From assembly GCA_037147175.1 (NCBI GenBank), contig JBAWVS010000053.1, positions 1 through 18,159 of the forward strand: DNA of 18,159 bases. The letters run 5' to 3'. The notes under the pieces are model-generated. The model saw nothing but the letters and a program-made list of their open reading frames with translations, made no database searches and had not been told where the DNA came from. Positions 8,335 through 15,275 of the stretch are shown piece after piece; the stretch's first letter is position 1; every line of letters starts with the position of its first letter. Made by a program: the position numbers and the translations under genes. Source of the stretch: a bacterium. GTDB lineage: Bacteria > Cyanobacteriota > Vampirovibrionia > Gastranaerophilales > UBA9971.

Positions 8335-8814
8335 TTATACATTACCTCCTCTGATTATTTCCGCAAGGCTTTTGAATTCCCTTGATTGTAAGTTTGCAAG
8401 TGCATTATAGCTCATACCGTTTTTTGTCAAAGAACTCATTTCCTGTTCAATGTTAACAGTATTTCCGTTCGTATTAGGAGCATTTTCATCACTTTCTACC
8501 GTTTGAGGATTAAAGTCGGACATTTTCATAAAAGACTCATTATAATTTACGCTCAAAGGAGCTTTCGGCTGATTATTTGATAAGATGTTATCAATGGTAT
8601 TATTCATTCCCATTGAATTTATCAATCTTTGATTTTCTTTTAAGTCTTCGGTATTTATAATTTTACTTAACTGATCTTCAAAAGTTACGTCTACTCTTTT
8701 GTAATCAGGAGTATCGGCGTTAGCAATGTTTGAAGAAATGGCTTTATGTCTTGCGGAAAGACCGTCAAGACCTAAAGTAGCAAATTCTATTGTTCTTGTA
8801 CTTATTAAATCCAT
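8335..8814 (-). CDS. flgB: Flagellar basal-body rod protein FlgB
   Basis: FlgB is the proximal rod protein next to FlgC and FliE. The 159-aa sequence has the rod-family N-terminal segment (LDGLSARHKAISSNIANADT, then DYKRVDVTFEDQL) and the C-terminal helix (SLTKNGMSYNALANL, then FKSLAEIIRGG). The middle (about 60-125) is Asn-rich and somewhat longer than in typical FlgB (about 130-140 aa total). GGGGAGG lies about 8 nt before the ATG. It follows the histidine kinase gene by 21 nt, placing the structural genes in the same transcription unit as the two-component pair. Confidence 0.95.
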   Translation of the reverse strand: MDLISTRTIEFATLGLDGLSARHKAISSNIANADTPDYKRVDVTFEDQLSKIINTEDLKENQRLINSMGMNNTIDNILSNNQPKAPLSVNYNESFMKMSDFNPQTVESDENAPNTNGNTVNIEQEMSSLTKNGMSYNALANLQSREFKSLAEIIRGGNV

Positions 8815-8835
8815 AGTTTTTTGCCTCCCCGTTTT

Positions 8836-10155
8836 TTAATAAGCGCTTATATAAATTAATTCAATCGGAAGCGACATTACAAAGGTTGTTCCTTCTGTGT
8901 CTGTTGAACTGATTAATAAACTTCCGCCATGTGCTTCCATTATTTTTCTTGCCCGCGCAAGTCCTAAACCTGTTCCGGTTTTTTTAGTCGTAAAGTAAGG
9001 TGTAAAGATTTTTTCTCTAAATTCAGGCGCTATTCCTGAGCCTTCATCTGAAATTTTTATTAAAATCGAATTGTTTTCATTGCTGTAATCAACAAATATT
9101 TTTACCTTGTCTTCTGATTTTGAAACTTCAAGAGCGTTTTTAACGATATTTAAAACAGCTTGATGCACTTTTGTTTTATCAAAAGCGACTTTAAAATTTT
9201 CATTAAGCAGGTTTTCGAATGAAAGACTTACATTTTTTGACTCAAAGGAAGGCTTAACAAGGTTTATAACCTCCAATAATGTTTTGTTAATATCAGTTTC
9301 GGTTTTTTCAAGAAACATCGGTTTTGAATAATCTGTTAATTCAGTTAAAAGTGCCTCAAAATTTTGAGAAGCGCAGCTTATAGAATTTGTTGAATTCATA
9401 AGACTTTCAAACACTTCTTGGTCTTTTATTCTCAGCTTTTTAATGTTTTTTGAAATTATTTTTGCATGCAAACCTATCATTCCGAGTGGATTTCTTAATT
9501 CATGCGCTATTGTTGAGCATAATTGATCAATAGCCGAATGTTTTTCGATAGGAACTGTTTTTTCGCAAACATCTTTTAATTCGGTATTTGCACAAATTAA
9601 GTCTCTTTGCCCACTTTCAAGATTTGTTATGAGTTTTCTTAAAATAGTTGTGAATTTTTCGTTATTTCTTCTATCCTGCAAGATTTTTGATAAATCTTTT
9701 TCAACATTTTCATTGTAAGCAATTTCCTGAAGAAATTCGATGACGGATTTTGTATCTTCAGGATTCATTGAGCAGAAACCTTCGCACAGTCCCAAAACAC
9801 CTGTGTTTGATTCGTTCCAATATATGCAGGCAGAAAACCTTTCGGCAATGATTACAAGAAACTCATCGTTTTCAAGACCCGGATGATTCGAAGCAATGCT
9901 GTTAAATCCTTCTATATTATCAGAGTAGGCATATACTTTCGATTCAGTGTACTTAAGTCTGTTTAAAAGCCCTTGAAAACCTTGTGAATTTTTTAGTCTG
10001 GCAAAAATTACTGACGGGTATCTATTTTCTATAATGGTTTCAAGAAAACACCTGAAAAGAGTAGCAAGGGTTTGCCTTGTATATGAATCAAGTTCTATAT
10101 AATTAAATAAATCTTTTATAGATGTTTTTGAATTGTACTTTGAAACTTTTTTCAT
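8836..10155 (-). CDS. Sensor histidine kinase with DICT-like N-terminal domain
   Basis: This 439-aa kinase has no transmembrane segment and so should sense a cytoplasmic signal. Its catalytic core is complete: H box with phospho-acceptor H218 (STIAHELRNPLGMIG), N box around 331-342 (HQAVLNIVKNAL), G1 box DEGSGIAPEF (370-379), F box FTPYFTT and G2 box TGTGLGLARA. Residues about 35-150 resemble the DICT sensory domain (a Phe-rich start, a DEFLVIIAERFSACIYW strand pair and a GFCSMNPEDTKSVIEFL end), a domain common in cyanobacterial two-component proteins; I assign this from pattern only. A coiled coil (about 150-200) links the two. The gene follows the response regulator by 76 nt and precedes flgB by 21 nt, so the pair probably governs flagellar expression or motility. 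Confidence 0.92.
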   Translation of the reverse strand: MKKVSKYNSKTSIKDLFNYIELDSYTRQTLATLFRCFLETIIENRYPSVIFARLKNSQGFQGLLNRLKYTESKVYAYSDNIEGFNSIASNHPGLENDEFLVIIAERFSACIYWNESNTGVLGLCEGFCSMNPEDTKSVIEFLQEIAYNENVEKDLSKILQDRRNNEKFTTILRKLITNLESGQRDLICANTELKDVCEKTVPIEKHSAIDQLCSTIAHELRNPLGMIGLHAKIISKNIKKLRIKDQEVFESLMNSTNSISCASQNFEALLTELTDYSKPMFLEKTETDINKTLLEVINLVKPSFESKNVSLSFENLLNENFKVAFDKTKVHQAVLNIVKNALEVSKSEDKVKIFVDYSNENNSILIKISDEGSGIAPEFREKIFTPYFTTKKTGTGLGLARARKIMEAHGGSLLISSTDTEGTTFVMSLPIELIYISAY

Positions 10156-10178
10156 TTCTTTGCCCGATAATTACTTAT

Positions 10179-10195
10179 ATTGATTTGCAATCAAT
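10179..10195. promoter_or_regulatory. 17-bp palindrome between regulator and kinase genes
   Basis: ATTGATT-TGC-AATCAAT is a perfect 7-bp inverted repeat with a 3-nt centre in the 76-nt gap before the kinase gene. It is too small and AT-rich to be a terminator and has no T run, so a protein-binding site is more likely. No convincing promoter was found around it. Confidence 0.3.
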
Positions 10196-10231
10196 GCTAT
10201 TCTGATGATAAAGAGCCATTAGTCCTATTAA

Positions 10232-10942
10232 CTAAACTGCTGCTTTCATTTTTCTTCTATTGCCGATGGAATGGTTGATTGCATAAAGTACAGCCTGTGT
10301 TCTGTCATTTACCTGTAATTTTTGGAATATATTATTTACGTGTGTTTTTACTGTTGTTTCACTGATAAATAATTGTTTAGCAACGCCTTTATAAGTGATT
10401 CCCTGTGTAAGAAGTTCAAGAACTTCTTCTTCTCTTTGTGTAAGGTATGAAAGAAGATTTTCTGAATCATCTGTCTTAATTTTTGACTCTTCTTTAAGGG
10501 TGGCCTGAAAATGATCAAAGAATTTTGCAGTAAGCGAGGAAGGAAGATAAATTTTCCCGTTGGATACTTCCTGTATCGCTGTGATTAATTGTGAAGCAGC
10601 CATTGTTTTTAAGATATATCCTCTTGCTCCGACTTTCATTGCTCTAAAAATAAGATCTGAATCATCATAGCCTGTTAAAGCAATAACTTTGGTATCTAAA
10701 TCAAGTTTTTTGATTTCCTGAATAGCTGTAATTCCGTCCATATCAGGCATGTTAATGTCCATTAATACAACGTCAGGTTTGTATTTTTTAATAAGAGAAA
10801 TGGCTATTTCAGCAGTCGCTGCAATACCTTTTACTTCAAAATCGCTCTCGATTTTTACAAGTTCCCTGATTCCTGAAGCGTGATCATAGTTGTCATCAAC
10901 GATTAAAACGGTTCTATTTTCTTGTAAACTAACACTACGCAT
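10232..10942 (-). CDS. NarL/LuxR-family response regulator
   Basis: This 236-aa DNA-binding regulator has an N-terminal receiver (about 10-125) with the acidic pair DD (16-17), phospho-acceptor D62 (VVLMDINMPDMDG), T90 and K112. It ends in a LuxR-type helix-turn-helix (about 166-225: LTQREEEVLELLTQG, then ISETTVKTHVNNIFQKLQV). It is probably phosphorylated by the kinase encoded next. The ATG has AGGGGAG six nt upstream. It is the first gene of a run that continues through flgB to fliI, so it likely controls this operon, perhaps its own promoter too through the palindromes at 10983-11033. The target genes are inference. Confidence 0.94.
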   Translation of the reverse strand: MRSVSLQENRTVLIVDDNYDHASGIRELVKIESDFEVKGIAATAEIAISLIKKYKPDVVLMDINMPDMDGITAIQEIKKLDLDTKVIALTGYDDSDLIFRAMKVGARGYILKTMAASQLITAIQEVSNGKIYLPSSLTAKFFDHFQATLKEESKIKTDDSENLLSYLTQREEEVLELLTQGITYKGVAKQLFISETTVKTHVNNIFQKLQVNDRTQAVLYAINHSIGNRRKMKAAV

Positions 10943-10982
10943 AAATTACTCCCCTACTGTATTTACCTCAACAATATTTTTT

Positions 10983-11002
10983 TAATCCCTATAAGGGGAT
11001 TA
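10983..11002. promoter_or_regulatory. 20-bp palindrome upstream of the response regulator, possible operator
   Basis: TAATCCC-TATAAG-GGGATTA is a perfect 7-bp inverted repeat centred about 50 bp before the regulator ATG. The position and dyad symmetry suit binding by a dimeric LuxR-type regulator, possibly the product of the adjacent gene. The regulator that binds is inference. Confidence 0.4.
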
Positions 11003-11085
11003 CCCCCTTTATTTGTTCTACACTATGCATAGTACTTTGTTTGATGAGTCCTCTCATCGATACAGAGGTTTATATTTATCCTGTG

Positions 11086-11113
11086 AAAGGTTTAATTTAG
11101 GATCTAAACCTTT
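11086..11113. repeat. 9-bp inverted repeat, possible hairpin
   Basis: AAAGGTTTA and TAAACCTTT are perfect complements separated by 10 nt. On the plus strand the stem runs into a short TTTT, but there is no gene upstream on that strand to terminate. It may be part of a small RNA or a protein-binding site. Confidence 0.4.
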
Positions 11114-11238
11114 TGATTTAAATTAAGATATTTCCTTTGAATAAAAGGTGTTTCCGCTCCTAATTCGTTTAAATGAGTAGCATATTAAACAGCTGATTTT
11201 TTAAAAGTATTTCATTTATCGAAACTAATCTTTTTAAC

Positions 11239-11266
11239 TTATTTTGTGTCAAAAATGTGATATACT
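11239..11266 (+). promoter_or_regulatory. Promoter of ridA with extended -10
   Basis: TATACT (11261-11266) is preceded by TGA, an extended -10, with a weak TTATTT -35 sixteen nt upstream. Transcription would start near 11273, about 23 nt before the chosen ATG. The upstream in-frame ATG at 11257 overlaps this -10 box and so would not be in the mRNA. Confidence 0.55.
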
Positions 11267-11295
11267 TTGAAAAAACTAAAAGAGGATTTTTACAA

Positions 11296-11757
11296 ATGGG
11301 AATTGTTGAAAAAATTAGAGAACTCGGCTATGAGCTTCCGGAAGTATCAAAACCTATAGGCGCATATATACCTGCATTAAGACTGGGAAATCTTGTTATG
11401 ACTTCAGGAATGTTGCCTATTAAAGACGGAAAACTTGCTTATACAAATGAAATTGGCGGAGTTTTTCATAATGTTGAAGATGGATATCAAGCCGCAAAAC
11501 TATGTGTTTTAAATGGATTAGCCGCAATAAACCAGCTCGTTCCCCTTGATAATATTGAGCGAATAATCAAAGTTACAGGATATGTAAACAGCGCAAAATC
11601 TTTTACAGACCAACCAAAAGTAATAAACGGCGCATCTGATTTTCTTGTAGAAATTTTTGGAGAATCAGGTCGTCATGTAAGAGCCGCAGTAGGCGTAAAT
11701 GAGCTTCCATTAGGCGCGTCAGTAGAAATAGAATTTATTGTTCAGGTCAAAGATTAA
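11296..11757 (+). CDS. RidA/YjgF-family protein (reactive imine/enamine deaminase-like)
   Basis: Proteins of this family form trimers, and canonical RidA hydrolyses reactive enamines and imines from PLP enzymes. The 153-aa product is the longer subgroup of the superfamily: an N-terminal helix (MGIVEKIRELGYELP), the LVMTSGMLP strand, the QAAKLCVLNGLAAI helix and the C-terminal GRHVRAAVGVNELPLGASVE signature with the conserved arginine (R129) that binds substrate carboxylates in RidA. I chose the ATG at 11296 because AGAGGA lies 9 nt before it, whereas the in-frame ATG at 11257 overlaps the promoter. Other subgroups lack proven deaminase activity, so the exact substrate is open. A link to PLP enzymes such as the nearby lysA and pdxJ is only suggestive. 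Confidence 0.88.
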   Translation: MGIVEKIRELGYELPEVSKPIGAYIPALRLGNLVMTSGMLPIKDGKLAYTNEIGGVFHNVEDGYQAAKLCVLNGLAAINQLVPLDNIERIIKVTGYVNSAKSFTDQPKVINGASDFLVEIFGESGRHVRAAVGVNELPLGASVEIEFIVQVKD

Positions 11758-11787
11758 AAGAAGTTAAAGTTAAAAATATGAAAACAA

Positions 11788-11828
11788 ATAACAAACTTTG
11801 TCGTATTTATAACAAAGTTTGTTATAAT
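11788..11828 (+). promoter_or_regulatory. parDE promoter with double-palindrome operator
   Basis: Two 11-bp palindromes, ACAAACTTTGT (11791-11801) and ACAAAGTTTGT (11812-11822), have centres 21 bp apart, about two helical turns. Together they form a perfect 14-bp inverted repeat (11788-11801 and 11812-11825). The second overlaps an extended -10 (TGT then TATAAT, 11823-11828) and the first overlaps the -35 region (TTGTCG, 11798-11803; 19-nt spacer, weak). This is the layout expected for autorepression by a ribbon-helix-helix antitoxin, with two dimers on one face of the DNA. Confidence 0.75.
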
Positions 11829-11860
11829 AGAAACATGTGAAAACTAAGGAGGATTTTTAT

Positions 11861-12100
11861 ATGAATATTTCGCTTACACCTGCTCTGGAAAAAATGGTTC
11901 AGGATAAAGTCGCGTCAGGTCTTTATAATTCAGCAAGTGAAGTCATAAGAGAAGCTTTAAGACTTCTTTCTGAACGCGATGAAATTAAAAAATACAGAAT
12001 AGAAGAATTAAACAGAGAAATCCAGGAAGGTCTTGATGATTTAGCAGCCGGCAGAGTAATTGATGCTAAAATAGCAATAAAAAGACTTAAGGAAGGTTAG
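11861..12100 (+). CDS. parD: ParD-type antitoxin (ribbon-helix-helix)
   Basis: This 79-aa antitoxin should bind and neutralise the ParE-like toxin encoded next and repress its own promoter. Residues 1-42 form the ribbon-helix-helix DNA-binding fold: strand MNISLTPALEKMV, then helices with the family wording SGLYNSASEVIREALRLL. The charged C-terminal half would wrap around the toxin. The ATG at 11861 has a perfect AAGGAGG 8 nt upstream; an in-frame GTG at 11837 lies upstream of that site and was not chosen. The toxin gene starts 2 nt after the stop, typical of such pairs. The double palindrome upstream is the likely operator. Confidence 0.9.
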   Translation: MNISLTPALEKMVQDKVASGLYNSASEVIREALRLLSERDEIKKYRIEELNREIQEGLDDLAAGRVIDAKIAIKRLKEG

Positions 12101-12102
12101 TA

Positions 12103-12399
12103 ATGGAACTTATTCTTACTGAAAGAGCATACAAGGACTTAGCAGAAATTAAAGAATATATATCATTAGACAATCCAACAGCCGCTAAAGAGCTTCTGTC
12201 CGATTTTGAAAAAGCCTTAGATAATTTAGCTTTAATGCCTAAAATTGGACATATTAACCAAACCCTTACAAATAAAAATGTTAGATTTTTAAACGTAAAA
12301 AAATATGTAATTATCTATAAAATCAATGATGACAACATTGCAGTCATTAGAATATCAAGTACTTACCGTGATATTTATGAAATGCTATCTGATTACTAA
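12103..12399 (+). CDS. parE: ParE/RelE-superfamily toxin
   Basis: The 98-aa protein has the RelE/ParE fold signature: N-terminal strand and helices (LILTERAYKDLAEIKEYI), the short PKIGH turn, and C-terminal strands with YVIIYKINDDNIAVIRI followed by the RD pair (89-90). ParE toxins poison DNA gyrase, while RelE relatives cleave mRNA on the ribosome; the pairing with a ParD-type antitoxin favours ParE. The usual His before Arg-Asp in the last strand is not present (SSTYRD), so potency cannot be judged. The gene starts 2 nt after the antitoxin stop and is probably translated by coupling. Length and frame look intact. Confidence 0.88.
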   Translation: MELILTERAYKDLAEIKEYISLDNPTAAKELLSDFEKALDNLALMPKIGHINQTLTNKNVRFLNVKKYVIIYKINDDNIAVIRISSTYRDIYEMLSDY

Positions 12400-12424
12400 A
12401 AATTAAATAAAAGAAAATTTTATT

Positions 12425-13459
12425 ATGACAAGAATTATTCCCTTAAGGTACTCTGACATGGCAAAAGTCAGAAAAATGATAGAATACGTTAGCCCTGATA
12501 TTTCCAAAGACAGGGTTAATGAAAAAACATTTGTTTATTTCCCTTTTAACGGACTGCATGAACTGCTCCCGGTAAATTTAAAATTTTTACAGGAGTGCTA
12601 TGTTGCAGTAGAGGGACAAGAATTGCTGGGCTTAATAAGCCTTACCCCTGACGGAAACCAGAAAACCCGCTGGAAAATTAACAGGCTAATCCTAAATCCT
12701 AATGCTTACGATGCAGGAAAACAGCTTATTGATTATGTAGTCAACAAATACGGCGGTGCAGGAGTCGAAACCTTTATAACAACAATTGATGAGAATTATA
12801 CAGAGGCTCTATCTCTTTTTAAAACAGCTTGTTCTTTCAGAAATTGTTCAAAAGTCAGTATATGGGAATATGAAAATTTGAAAAATTATGAAATTTCTGA
12901 AAATAATGTTCCGTTAAGAATCGCAAAGCTTTCTGATGCAAAAAAAATATACGGGCTTGATTGTGAAGCACTTTATCCCAAATTTAAAACATCATTGGTT
13001 AAAACAGAAAATGATTTTAAGTTTGATCTGGGAAATCTATTAATAAATAAATTTAAAGGTCACAAAATTCAGCGTTTTGTGCTTGATAATCCTCAAAAAG
13101 AACTAATAGAAAGCTTTTTATCAATTATGACAAAAGATGACGTTGTTTTTTGGGTTGATATAACACTTTCGCTTGCTTATCAGGAATATTACAAGGATAT
13201 TTTAAATTTTGCCATAAATAAGGTTTCTTCAATCAACAGAGATGGAAAACTTTATATTGGTGTTCGTGATTTTCAGCAAACAAGCCGAAAAATAACAGAA
13301 GTTCTTTCTCAATATAATTTTAAACAGAATGGAAATTTTGAAGTTCTGGTGAAAGATTATTGGAGACCAGCTCAATATAAAACTGAAAATAAAGTTCCGA
13401 TAATGATTTTTCCTGATATGACCAGCCCTGCGTGCAATATTATACATTTTATAAAATAA
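12425..13459 (+). CDS. GNAT-like protein, probably two tandem acetyltransferase domains
   Basis: The 344-aa protein begins as GNAT enzymes often do (IIPLRYSDMAKVRKMIE) and has a central strand pair (YVAVEGQELLGLISL, 59-73) followed by a motif-A-like LILNPNAYDAGKQLIDYV (88-105). This acetyl-CoA-binding motif is degenerate, lacking the full Q/R-x-x-G-x-G/A loop. A second copy seems to start at about 163 (VPLRIAKLSDAKKIY) and to end with a GNAT-like YNFKQNGNFEVLVKDYWRP (297-315). The substrate is unknown and one or both domains may be inactive. No good ribosome binding site is seen; the gene starts 25 nt after parE and may be co-transcribed with it. The ATG at 12425 is kept because a later start would remove the first strand. 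Confidence 0.7.
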   Translation: MTRIIPLRYSDMAKVRKMIEYVSPDISKDRVNEKTFVYFPFNGLHELLPVNLKFLQECYVAVEGQELLGLISLTPDGNQKTRWKINRLILNPNAYDAGKQLIDYVVNKYGGAGVETFITTIDENYTEALSLFKTACSFRNCSKVSIWEYENLKNYEISENNVPLRIAKLSDAKKIYGLDCEALYPKFKTSLVKTENDFKFDLGNLLINKFKGHKIQRFVLDNPQKELIESFLSIMTKDDVVFWVDITLSLAYQEYYKDILNFAINKVSSINRDGKLYIGVRDFQQTSRKITEVLSQYNFKQNGNFEVLVKDYWRPAQYKTENKVPIMIFPDMTSPACNIIHFIK

Positions 13460-13461
13460 TT

Positions 13462-14178
13462 TTAAGAAAACAGGAGATGCTTCATATCTTTGACCGCCTG
13501 ATCTAAACCGGTAAAAACAGCTCTAGAAACTATTGAATGCCCTATATTCAGCTCAACCATTCCGGGAATTGATAAAATTCTTTTGGTGTTTTGGTAGTTC
13601 AATCCATGACCTGCATTTACTTTCAAACCGAGTTCTTGTGCAAGTTCAGCTGCTTTTTCCAATTCATGAAAGGTCTTGTCTTCTTCAAGTGTATCAAAGC
13701 TTTCTGCATACTGCCCCGTATGAAGTTCTATGAATTGAGCTTTGGTTTCAGCACTTGCTTTTACCTGTTCCAAATCAGGGTCTATAAAAAGGCTGACAAT
13801 TATTTGTGCTTCCAATAGAGGTTTTAAGTATTCTTTAAGATATTCTTTTTGTTTAATAACATCAAGACCTCCCTCTGTTGTTAATTCCTGCCTTTTTTCT
13901 GGGACAAGAGTAACACTGTAAGGTTTTATTTCCAGCGCGATTTTCTGCATTTCTTCAGTTGCAGCCATTTCAAGGTTAAGACGGGTTTTAACAGTATTAC
14001 TTAAAATTTTTACATCCCTGTCATTGATGTGCCGCCTGTCTTCCCGTAGGTGAACAGTTATTGCATCTCCGCCTGCAATTTCAACTATTGCTGCCGCTGA
14101 AACAGGATCCGGCTCCGCGCCGCCTCTTGCCTGTCGTATCGTTGCAATATGATCTATATTTACTCCAAGTGTAACCAT
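13462..14178 (-). CDS. pdxJ: Pyridoxine 5'-phosphate synthase PdxJ
   Basis: PdxJ condenses 1-deoxy-D-xylulose 5-phosphate with 3-amino-2-oxopropyl phosphate to make pyridoxine 5'-phosphate, the last ring-forming step of DXP-dependent vitamin B6 synthesis. The 238-aa TIM-barrel protein has normal length and the expected motifs: [16 protein letters not shown] (5-20), [12 protein letters not shown] (40-51), IELHTGQYA and [10 protein letters not shown] near the C-terminus. An upstream in-frame ATG would add 41 residues overlapping cdaA; I chose the start at 14178 because it matches the family N-terminus and leaves a 25-nt gap to cdaA. It is the last gene of the mqnC-lysA-cdaA-pdxJ run and converges on the GNAT-like gene with 2 nt between stops. 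Confidence 0.96.
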   Translation of the reverse strand: MVTLGVNIDHIATIRQARGGAEPDPVSAAAIVEIAGGDAITVHLREDRRHINDRDVKILSNTVKTRLNLEMAATEEMQKIALEIKPYSVTLVPEKRQELTTEGGLDVIKQKEYLKEYLKPLLEAQIIVSLFIDPDLEQVKASAETKAQFIELHTGQYAESFDTLEEDKTFHELEKAAELAQELGLKVNAGHGLNYQNTKRILSIPGMVELNIGHSIVSRAVFTGLDQAVKDMKHLLFS

Positions 14179-14203
14179 TTTTATTTTTCCCTGAATTGAT
14201 TTT

Positions 14204-15172
14204 TTACTTCCTGTCGATTTTTTTGAAAAGAAACTTCGGATATTTTGAAAACGAAAAATCAGATCCAAAAAGATTTTGCAGTCCAAATTTTTTCTTTTCA
14301 ATATCTGTAGAAATGTCTTTTTCTTTTATTGATTCTGAAACACCATAAACTAATTCAAGTTCTGACTTTAATTTGTCCAGACCTTCTATTTGTATTAATT
14401 TTCCGCTATTTGCAAGTGAAATATGCCCTGTTTCTTCGGAAACAACCAAACAGGTAGCATCAGAAATTTCTGACATTCCTATAGCGGCTCGATGTCTTGT
14501 TCCGTACTGCCAACTAAGTTTTGGGTCTTCAGTCAATGGAAGAAGGACGCTAGAGGCGAGAATTTTGTCGCCATTGATAACTACAGCCCCGTCATGAAGA
14601 GGTGTATTCGGATGAAATATAGTTAATAATAATTCTGTACTGATTCTTGCGTTTAATTTTGTTCCAACTTCAAGAGTGCTTTCCATTCCTTCAGTATTCT
14701 GAAATACAATTAAAGCCCCTGTATGGGATTTGCTAAGATGTTTTATCGCATTCACAATTTGATCAATAACTTCTTTTACATCAGATTCAATATCTGTAAC
14801 AAAGGAAGTCTTTGTAAAAAAACCATGCTGCCCAATATAGCCGAGAAAACGCCTTAATTCCGGCTGAAATATTACTACAAGAGAAAATATTACAATATTT
14901 ACAACACTTTCGAGAACTTTTCCTATAATTTGAAGATTAAATAATTTGCTCATAAGAAGAGCCAAAAGAAGCATTAAAATGCCTTTCAATAGCTGTTCAG
15001 CGTGGGTTCCCGTTATGTATCTATAAATTTTGAATATTACTGCGCCCAGTACGAGCAGTTCAAAGATATTTTTAAAAAGATTAAAATTCCAAACCGGTCT
15101 TAAAGAAGAGAACATGGGGGAAACAAACCCTATGATTGAATGATAGTCAATATGCGGCAAGTATTCAAACAC
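14204..15172 (-). CDS. cdaA: Membrane-bound diadenylate cyclase CdaA
   Basis: CdaA joins two ATP molecules into cyclic di-AMP, a messenger controlling potassium, osmotic and cell-wall homeostasis. The 322-aa protein has three transmembrane helices (about 35-53, 60-78, 83-103), the family phrase [20 protein letters not shown] after the third, and a DisA_N catalytic domain with both signature motifs, DGA (194-196, in PLHDGAVVI) and RHR (226-228, in [10 protein letters not shown]). The start is GTG at 15172 with AAGGGG 11 nt upstream; a later ATG (residue 20) is possible. The lysine-rich tail (about 280-322) is of unknown role. Its place after lysA matches cyanobacteria, but here pdxJ follows rather than uppS. 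Confidence 0.95.
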   Translation of the reverse strand: MFEYLPHIDYHSIIGFVSPMFSSLRPVWNFNLFKNIFELLVLGAVIFKIYRYITGTHAEQLLKGILMLLLALLMSKLFNLQIIGKVLESVVNIVIFSLVVIFQPELRRFLGYIGQHGFFTKTSFVTDIESDVKEVIDQIVNAIKHLSKSHTGALIVFQNTEGMESTLEVGTKLNARISTELLLTIFHPNTPLHDGAVVINGDKILASSVLLPLTEDPKLSWQYGTRHRAAIGMSEISDATCLVVSEETGHISLANSGKLIQIEGLDKLKSELELVYGVSESIKEKDISTDIEKKKFGLQNLFGSDFSFSKYPKFLFKKIDRK

Positions 15173-15193
15173 TTGTAGTGTTACCCCTTATAA

Positions 15194-15199
15194 ATTATA
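15194..15199 (-). promoter_or_regulatory. Possible -10 box upstream of cdaA
   Basis: A perfect TATAAT on the minus strand lies 21 nt before the cdaA GTG. The matching -35 position falls in the end of the dispersed repeat and reads CAATCT, a poor match. cdaA may have its own promoter or be read through from lysA. Confidence 0.3.
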
Positions 15200-15214
15200 A
15201 GTAATAAAAGCTTA

Positions 15215-15256
15215 TGAGATTGCCGTATTGCCTATTATTGGCTCATCGCAATGACA
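15215..15256. repeat. Degenerate GTCATTGC...GCAATCTCA-type dispersed repeat
   Basis: On the minus strand this 42-bp stretch begins TGTCATTGCGATGAGCC and ends GGCAATCTCA. These ends match a short palindromic repeat seen in intergenic regions of many bacterial genomes (GTCATTGCGAGG...GGCAATCTCA). The inner part has decayed and no longer pairs well. It fills most of the lysA-cdaA gap. Only one copy is in the window. Confidence 0.55.
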
Positions 15257-15275
15257 TACTTTCTTTCAATAACTG

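Larger units (their letters stand above)
10943..11238. other. Gene-free, repeat-rich region between the response regulator and ridA
   Basis: No ORF with a ribosome binding site was seen here. The region holds at least five inverted repeats in about 160 bp: 10983-11002, 11022-11033 (ACTATGCATAGT, a perfect palindrome), 11043-11058 (GATGAG/CTCATC hairpin), 11086-11113 and a weaker CCTTT/AAAGG pair near 11133-11147. The regulator promoter must lie here, but I could not find a convincing -35/-10 pair on the minus strand. Protein-binding sites, a structured leader and a small RNA are all possible. Confidence 0.5.

Noticed and set aside
10156-10231. Possible separate promoter for the kinase gene.
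   Set aside because: No -35/-10 pair with acceptable spacing was found; only the palindrome at 10179-10195 stands out.
11257-11295. Extension of the RidA-family protein from the ATG at 11257.
   Set aside because: The ATG overlaps the predicted -10 box and lacks a ribosome binding site, while 11296 has AGAGGA at good spacing.
11837-11860. GTG start for the ParD-like antitoxin.
   Set aside because: It lies upstream of a perfect AAGGAGG that serves the ATG at 11861, and the extra residues do not fit the family.
14179-14301. N-terminal extension of pdxJ by 41 codons.
   Set aside because: It overlaps the end of cdaA, is Lys/Phe-rich and unlike any PdxJ N-terminus. The start at 14178 fits the family.
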